A DNA stretch of 47,280 nucleotides, from NCBI GenBank assembly GCA_035629775.1, contig DASPHG010000020.1:1-47280 (forward strand), given 5' to 3'. Each line of letters begins with the position of its first letter. The first letter of the stretch is position 1. Both the position numbers and the translations under genes were made by a program. Under the pieces are notes generated by a model. The model worked only from the letters and a program-made list of their open reading frames with translations. It had not been told where the DNA came from and did not search any database. Source of the stretch: DASPHG01 sp035629775 (GTDB lineage: Bacteria > Actinomycetota > Thermoleophilia > Solirubrobacterales > Thermoleophilaceae). This document shows positions 42,469 through 47,280 of the stretch, piece by piece.

Positions 42469-44397
42469 CTACGCAACCGATGCCGGGTCGCGGATGGCGG
42501 ACTGGATCCGCTCCGCGATCCGCGCGCCGGTGAAGCCGATCTCCTCGTGAAGGAGGCTCGGCGTCCCGTGCGTGACGAACCGGTCGGGTAGCCCCACGCG
42601 CAGGATCCGCGGCGCGGCGCCGCCGTCCGACAGGGTTTCCCAGACCGCCGTGCCGAAGCCGCCCGCGAGCACGCCCTCCTCGACCGTGACGAGCAGGTCG
42701 TGCTCGGCCGCGAGCTGGCCCATCAGGCCGGTATCGATCGGCTTCGCGAACCGTGCGTCGGCGACGGTGGCCTCGAGGCCGCCCTCGGCCAGCAGGTCCG
42801 CCGCCTCGAGCGCCTTGCCGACGCCGGCGCCGTAGCCGACGAGCGCGACGCGCTCGCCCTCGCGCAGGATCTCGCCGGTGCCGATCACGACCGGCTCGGG
42901 CGCCGTGGGCAGGTCCACGCCGACGCCGGCCCCGCGCGGGTAGCGCAGTGCGATCGGGCCGTGGTCGTAGGTGACCGCGGTGCGAAGCATGTGCACGAGC
43001 ATCGCCTCGTCGCGCGGCGCCATCAGGACGATGTTCGGCAGCGGTCGCAGATAGGCGATGTCGAACGCGCCGTGGTGGGTGGGGCCGTCGTCGCCCACCA
43101 GGCCGGCGCGGTCCATCGCGAACACGACGTTCAGGTTCTGCAGGCAGACGTCGTGGACGATCTGGTCGAACCCTCGCTGGAGGAACGTCGAGTAGATCGC
43201 GGCCACCGGCTTCACGCCCTGAAGCGCCAGGCCGGCGGCGAAGAGGACGGCGTGCTGCTCGGCGATGCCCACGTCGTAGTAGTGCTCGGGGAGCTCCTCC
43301 TGGAGGATGTTCAGGCCCGTACCCGAGTTCATCGCCGCCGTGATGCCGACGATGCGCTCGTCACGGCGGCACTCCTCGACGAGCGCGTTGCCGAAGACCG
43401 TCGTGTACTGCGGCGCGTCCTTCTTCTTCTTGGGCGCCGGCTCGGGCGGCTGCGCGACGCGGCGCCCCACGATCGAGTTCGGCTTCGCGGCGTGCCACTT
43501 CTCCATGCCGGCGAGCCCGCCCTCCTCCGCCGGCTCGAATCCCTTGCCCTTCACCGTGGAGACATGGACGACGACCGGGCGCTCCGCGTCGAGCGCGTCG
43601 CCGACGGCCTTGCGCACCGCGCCCACGTCGTGTCCGTCCACGACGCCGACGTAGGCGATGTCGAGGTCCTCGAAGAGGAGGCCGGGCGCCCAGTACGCCT
43701 TGAGGGACTCCTTGAGGATCGGCCCGAGGCGCTCGAAGCGCTTGCCGACGCCGATCGGCAGCCTGGTCAGCGTCTCCTCGACGTCCTCGCGCGCGTGGTA
43801 GAGCTTCGGGTTGAGCCGGATCCGGTTGAAATAGCGCGACAGGGCCCCGACGTTCGGCGCGATCGACATGCCGTTGTCGTTGAGCACGATCACGATCGGC
43901 ACGTCCATCCCGCCCGCGTTGTGGAGCGCCTCGAACGCGACGCCACCGGTGAGCGCGCCGTCGCCGATCACCGCGACGACCCTGCCGTCCTCGCCCACGC
44001 CGCGGCGCATCGCCTCCTTCAACCCGACGGCGTAGGAGACCGAGGTCGAGGCGTGCCCCGCACCCATGATGTCGTGGTCCGACTCGAAGATCGAGCAGAA
44101 CGGCGCGAGGCCGTCGTACTTGCGGATCGTCGAGAGGCGGTCGCGGCGGCCCGTGAGGACCTTGTGGGGATAGGCCTGGTGGCCGACGTCCCAGAGGATC
44201 TTGTCGCGCGGGGAGTCGAGCAGGCTGTGGAGCGCGACGGCCAGCTCGCACGTGCCGAGGTTCGCGCCGAAGTGGCCGCCGATCTCGCCGATCGTGTCGA
44301 TGATCAGCTCGCGCACCTCCTGGGCGATCTGCTGGAGCTCCTTGTCGGACAGTCCCTTGAGGTCCGCGGGACCGTCGATCTTCGAGAGGAGATTCAT
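42469..44397 (-). CDS. dxs: 1-deoxy-D-xylulose-5-phosphate synthase Dxs
   Basis: Dxs makes DXP from pyruvate and glyceraldehyde 3-phosphate, the first step of the MEP isoprenoid route. The 642-residue thiamine-diphosphate enzyme has DVGHQAYPHKVLTGRRD, the cofactor motif GDGALTGGVAFEALHNAG...ND, and the catalytic Glu in DVGIAEQHAV. A Pro/Lys-rich linker (APKKKKDAP) joins domains I and II. ATG 44397 overlaps the ispA stop as ATGA, so the two isoprenoid genes are coupled. Its DXP is not needed for vitamin B6 here because PdxST is used. Confidence 0.97.
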   Translation of the reverse strand: MNLLSKIDGPADLKGLSDKELQQIAQEVRELIIDTIGEIGGHFGANLGTCELAVALHSLLDSPRDKILWDVGHQAYPHKVLTGRRDRLSTIRKYDGLAPFCSIFESDHDIMGAGHASTSVSYAVGLKEAMRRGVGEDGRVVAVIGDGALTGGVAFEALHNAGGMDVPIVIVLNDNGMSIAPNVGALSRYFNRIRLNPKLYHAREDVEETLTRLPIGVGKRFERLGPILKESLKAYWAPGLLFEDLDIAYVGVVDGHDVGAVRKAVGDALDAERPVVVHVSTVKGKGFEPAEEGGLAGMEKWHAAKPNSIVGRRVAQPPEPAPKKKKDAPQYTTVFGNALVEECRRDERIVGITAAMNSGTGLNILQEELPEHYYDVGIAEQHAVLFAAGLALQGVKPVAAIYSTFLQRGFDQIVHDVCLQNLNVVFAMDRAGLVGDDGPTHHGAFDIAYLRPLPNIVLMAPRDEAMLVHMLRTAVTYDHGPIALRYPRGAGVGVDLPTAPEPVVIGTGEILREGERVALVGYGAGVGKALEAADLLAEGGLEATVADARFAKPIDTGLMGQLAAEHDLLVTVEEGVLAGGFGTAVWETLSDGGAAPRILRVGLPDRFVTHGTPSLLHEEIGFTGARIAERIQSAIRDPASVA

Positions 44398-45257
44398 GAG
44401 GTGCGCGTGAGGATGTAGTCGGCTATCCGGTCGAGCGTCTCGGTCTCGAATCCGCTCTCCGCCAGGGCGGCGCGGGCGTTGCGGTGCGATTCGGCGGCGA
44501 GCTCCCGCGCCCGGTCGAGCCCGAAGAGGCTCACATACGTGAGCTTTCCAAGGCGCTCGTCCGAGCCCTGCGGCTTGCCGAGCGCTTCCTCTTCGCCCGT
44601 CACGTCGAGGATGTCGTCGACGATCTGGAAGAGGACGCCAAGCTCCGCAGCGAAGCGGCCGAGCGCGATTGTGGCAGGTCCGCTCAATCCGTACAGAAGA
44701 GGTACGCACTCGACGGAGGCGGCGATCAGACGGCCCGTCTTCAGCTCGTGGAGGCGGCGCAGATCCTCCGTCTCGCCGCGGATGTCGATGTACTGGCCGC
44801 CGACCATCCCGTCGACCCCGGCCGCCGCCACGAGGCGCCCGAGGGCCGCCAGGACGTGGCGGGGATCACCCTGCTGGCGATCGGTCACGAGCCTGATCGC
44901 CTCGGCGAACAGGCCGTCGCCAGCCAGGATCGCCACCGCCTCGCCGAACTCGATGTGGCAGGTCGGCTGCCCGCGGCGCAGATCGTCGTCGTCCATCGCC
45001 GGCAGGTCGTCGTGGATAAGCGAGTAGGTGTGGATCAGCTCGATGGCGGCGGCGAACGGGGTGACCTCGGCGCGGTCGCGCCCGAGCGCCTCCGCCGTGG
45101 CGAGGGTCAGGACCGGGCGGATGCGCTTGCCGCCGCCGAGGAGGGAGTAGCGCATCGCCTCGTCGAGGCCGGCGGTGGCCGGCTCGTCCGCGAACCGCAG
45201 GCCGTCCAGGTACCGCTCGACTTCCTCCTGGAGGTGCGCCGGGTACGCGACCGCCAC
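44394..45257 (-). CDS. ispA: Polyprenyl synthetase (IspA-like geranyl/farnesyl diphosphate synthase)
   Basis: The 287-residue all-helical prenyltransferase condenses isoprenyl diphosphates. Both aspartate-rich motifs are visible: IHDDLPAMDDDDLRRG and FQIVDDILD. GGKRIRPVL and KTGRLIAASV are standard. Product chain length (C10-C20) cannot be read with certainty. GTG at 45257 follows xseB by two bases. Confidence 0.94.
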   Translation of the reverse strand: MAVAYPAHLQEEVERYLDGLRFADEPATAGLDEAMRYSLLGGGKRIRPVLTLATAEALGRDRAEVTPFAAAIELIHTYSLIHDDLPAMDDDDLRRGQPTCHIEFGEAVAILAGDGLFAEAIRLVTDRQQGDPRHVLAALGRLVAAAGVDGMVGGQYIDIRGETEDLRRLHELKTGRLIAASVECVPLLYGLSGPATIALGRFAAELGVLFQIVDDILDVTGEEEALGKPQGSDERLGKLTYVSLFGLDRARELAAESHRNARAALAESGFETETLDRIADYILTRTS

Positions 45258-45259
45258 GG

Positions 45260-45472
45260 TCAGAGCAGCGTCTCCTGCCCGGGCGGCGTGTCGGCGCGAG
45301 CCTCCCGCGCGAGTCGCTCGACGTCGCTACCGAGGCGAGCGGCGAGCTCGGCGCAGCGCTCGACCAGCTCGGCCGCCTGCTCGGGCTCGAGCTCGCCCGA
45401 GCGAAGCTGCTCGGCCGCGGCCTCGAGCTCGCCCGCGAGCACCTCCAGGGGCTCTGGTCCGACTTCGCTCAT
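45260..45472 (-). CDS. xseB: Exodeoxyribonuclease VII small subunit
   Basis: The 70-residue helical, acidic protein matches XseB: LEVLAGELEAAAEQLRSGEL then EQAAELVERCAEL. It works with the large subunit XseA. xseA is not next to it: nusB lies directly upstream (ATGA overlap) and ispA downstream. The large subunit is expected elsewhere on the chromosome. Confidence 0.85.
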   Translation of the reverse strand: MSEVGPEPLEVLAGELEAAAEQLRSGELEPEQAAELVERCAELAARLGSDVERLAREARADTPPGQETLL

Positions 45473-45852
45473 CCGGCCCCAACCCTCTCACGTTGGGCGG
45501 CGCCGAGGATCCCGTTGACGAACTTCGGCGCGTCCGCGGAGCAGAGCTCCTTCGCCGCCTCGATCGCTTCGTCGATCGCCACCTCAGCGGGGACGTCCTC
45601 ACGGCTGCGCATCTCGTGCAGCGCTACGCGCAGGATGCTGCGCTCGAGCGGCGCGATCCGGTCGAGCGTCCAGCCGACCGCATGGCGCTCGATGACGGCG
45701 TCGATCGCCTCGCGCTCGCGTTCGGTTCCCTCGATCAGCTCCTTCGTGAAGTCGCTCGCGTCGCGCGGGAGGAGATCACCGAGCGGCCGGCTCGTGACGT
45801 CGTGCTGATAGAGGGCGATGACTGCGGCCCGGCGCTGATCGCTTCGCCGCAT
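45469..45852 (-). CDS. nusB: Transcription antitermination factor NusB
   Basis: NusB binds boxA RNA with NusE (S10) in rRNA antitermination. The 127-residue helical protein has MRRSDQRRAAVIALYQHDVT, DRIAPLERSILRVALHEM and VAIDEAIEAAKELCSADAPKFVNGILGA (visible in parts). ATG 45852 lies seven bases after the efp stop; efp-nusB order is widespread. Confidence 0.96.
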   Translation of the reverse strand: MRRSDQRRAAVIALYQHDVTSRPLGDLLPRDASDFTKELIEGTEREREAIDAVIERHAVGWTLDRIAPLERSILRVALHEMRSREDVPAEVAIDEAIEAAKELCSADAPKFVNGILGAAQRERVGAG

Positions 45853-45859
45853 CGCCCGT

Positions 45860-46420
45860 CTACGCCCGCGACATGTACTCGCCGGAGCGCGTGTCGACCT
45901 TGATCCGGTCGCCCTCGTTCACGAAGAGGGGCACCTTGACCGTGACGCCGGTCTCGAGCGTCGCCGGCTTGTCGCCGCCGCCCGAGGCCGTGTCGCCCCG
46001 GACACCCGGGTCGGTCTGCTCGACCGCCAGCTCGACCGACGCCGGAAGCTGGAGGTCGGCTGGCTTCTCGTCCACGTAGAGAAGCTCGACCTCCGCATTC
46101 GGCGGCACCCAGCGAAGCGGGTCCCGCACGGATTCCTCGGGAATCTCGATCTGCTCGAAGCTCGAGGTGTCCATGAAGTGCGCGTCCGTCCCGTCCGAGT
46201 AGAGGAACTGCATCCGCCGCGTCTCCGTGCGAACCGGGCGGAACTTCTCACCCGCGCGGAACGTCTTGTCGATCACGTTGCCGTCCTCGACCCGCTTCAG
46301 CTTGGTCCGCACGAACGCGCCGCCCTTGCCGGGCTTGACGTGCTGGAACTCCACGACGGTCCATAGCTGACCGTCGAGGTTGAGCACCAGGCCGTTCTTG
46401 AGGTCGTTAGTCGTCGCCAC
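45860..46420 (-). CDS. efp: Elongation factor P
   Basis: EF-P relieves ribosome stalling at polyproline. The 186-residue protein has the three beta-barrel domains; K32 in KPGKGGAF is the tip residue that may be modified. GDRIKVDTRSGEYMSRA ends the protein in the typical way. GTG at 46420 gives VATTNDLKNG as start; a longer frame upstream lacks EF-P features. Confidence 0.97.
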   Translation of the reverse strand: MATTNDLKNGLVLNLDGQLWTVVEFQHVKPGKGGAFVRTKLKRVEDGNVIDKTFRAGEKFRPVRTETRRMQFLYSDGTDAHFMDTSSFEQIEIPEESVRDPLRWVPPNAEVELLYVDEKPADLQLPASVELAVEQTDPGVRGDTASGGGDKPATLETGVTVKVPLFVNEGDRIKVDTRSGEYMSRA

Positions 46421-46460
46421 CGCAGTTGTGCCTTCGCGTCCGGGCCGGCCCCGGCGCCGC

Positions 46461-47280
46461 TCAGGCGTCGAGGACCAGCAGTTCCTTGGTCGTGGTCGTG
46501 AGCAGCTCCGGGCCGCCGGCTTCGCGGACGACGAGAGTGTCCTCGATCCGGACGCCACCGCGCTCCGGCAGGTAGATGCCGGGCTCGACGGTCACGGGCA
46601 TGCGATTGGCCAGTGTACCCGTCGCCGAGTACCCGAGCGTCGGCGCCTCGTGGATCTCCAGCCCCACCCCGTGACCGGTACCGTGCCCGAAGTGCTCGCC
46701 GTGGCCGGCCGCGTCGATCAGCGCGCGGGATGCCCGGTCGACGGCGATGCACTCGGTGCCGACGCCGAGCGCCTTGCACCCCGCTCGCTGCGCCTCGGCC
46801 ACGAGGTTGTAGATCTCACGCTGCCATTCGGCCGGTTCGGCGCCCACGACGGAGGTCCGCGTGCAGTCGGCGTGGTAGCCCTGGTAGACCGCACCGAAAT
46901 CGATCTTGAGGAGGTCGCCGACCTCGACGATCCGACCGGTGGGGCTGTGATGCGGGACGGCGCTGTTCGGCCCGGACGCGACGATCGTCTCGAAGGCGAG
47001 ACCGTCGGCGCCGTGCTGGTACATCCTGGCTTCGAGGTCTCGCGCGATCTCCTTCTCGCTGCGTCCGGCGAAGCCGCCGGCCGCATAGAGGTCCTCCAGC
47101 GCTCGGCACGAGACCGCGCAGGCTTCGCGGAGCAGCGCGAGCTCGTCGTCGTCCTTCACCGCACGCTGTGCCTCGACGGCTTGTCCCAGGTGCACCAGCT
47201 CGGCCTCGTCCGCAGCTTTCTGGATGACATCGGCCAGGGCGAGTGTCACATCGTGCTCCTCGACGGCCAGGCGCACCGGT
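46461..47280 (-). CDS. M24-family aminopeptidase/Xaa-Pro dipeptidase (N-terminus beyond the right edge)
   Basis: The visible 272 codons form the pita-bread catalytic domain. Metal ligands are the two Asp in LLKIDFGAVYQGYHADCTRT, His in HGTGHGVGLEIHE, Glu in VEPGIYLPERGG and Glu in VRIEDTLVV. The frame is still open at the edge, so an N-terminal creatinase-like domain lies outside. It is PepP/PepQ-type, cleaving Xaa-Pro bonds. It is upstream of efp, a common actinobacterial order that joins two proline-related functions. Confidence 0.92.
   Translation of the reverse strand, partial: PVRLAVEEHDVTLALADVIQKAADEAELVHLGQAVEAQRAVKDDDELALLREACAVSCRALEDLYAAGGFAGRSEKEIARDLEARMYQHGADGLAFETIVASGPNSAVPHHSPTGRIVEVGDLLKIDFGAVYQGYHADCTRTSVVGAEPAEWQREIYNLVAEAQRAGCKALGVGTECIAVDRASRALIDAAGHGEHFGHGTGHGVGLEIHEAPTLGYSATGTLANRMPVTVEPGIYLPERGGVRIEDTLVVREAGGPELLTTTTKELLVLDA

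Overview
This is a 47 kb piece of a bacterial chromosome with very high GC, densely packed and almost entirely coding. The gene content points to an actinobacterium, most likely of the class Thermoleophilia (Solirubrobacterales/Gaiellales-like); this is inferred from gene content and base composition, not from a phylogeny. Supporting points are an actinobacterial recN-steA-steB block, an F420-type LLM oxidoreductase, pdxS-pdxT-yebC-ruvCAB synteny, frequent GTG/TTG starts, tRNA genes without encoded CCA, and predicted leaderless promoters. There is no rRNA, CRISPR array, insertion sequence, prophage or plasmid function. No gap between genes exceeds about 180 bases.

Layout. 1-1810: ruvC-ruvA-ruvB (minus; ruvB runs off the left edge). 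1844-5116: a block that splits the usual yebC-ruvC junction (secreted glycoside hydrolase, small GNAT-like protein, LysR regulator on plus, SCP2 protein). 5119-9918: minus operon RpiR regulator, secreted protein, pdxS, pdxT, M29 aminopeptidase, yebC, SCP2. 9967-15892: accessory stretch with an acyltransferase of lower GC, tRNA-Ile2(CAU), a thioredoxin-fold lipoprotein, an SDR, a conserved hypothetical protein, LLM oxidoreductase plus glycosyltransferase, and tRNA-Asn. 15932-23028: minus operon recO-ppdK-dgt-dnaG-rpoD. 23053-26685: glutaredoxin, mutM, deoB, a lipoprotein and a zinc-ribbon methyltransferase. 26682-38128: a long minus run tlyA-nadK-recN-steA-steB-GT4-pyrG-M20-DUF3866-NUDIX-xerD. 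38205-42468: three accessory genes. 42469-47280: minus operon pepP/Q-efp-nusB-xseB-ispA-dxs (pepP/Q runs off the right edge).

How the genes work together. Recombination and replication functions (RuvABC, RecO, RecN, XerD, MutM, ExoVII small subunit, primase) lie beside nucleotide supply (PyrG, Dgt, DeoB), cofactor and isoprenoid synthesis (PdxST, NadK, Dxs, IspA) and envelope or division functions (SteAB, GT4). Many adjacent genes overlap by ATGA or GTGA, which suggests translational coupling. Several convergent pairs share a CTAG at their stop codons.

Most notable: a perfect CRP-type site placed for class II activation of a predicted near-leaderless membrane-protein gene (38153-38205); a predicted leaderless, self-regulated LysR gene with a CPCC motif in its sensor domain; a palindrome-plus-direct-repeat element between pdxS and pdxT; a glycosyltransferase whose stop codon lies inside an antisense tRNA; and uncharacterised proteins (DUF3866 and others) in otherwise conserved operons. 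I did not find a clear new defence or mobile system.
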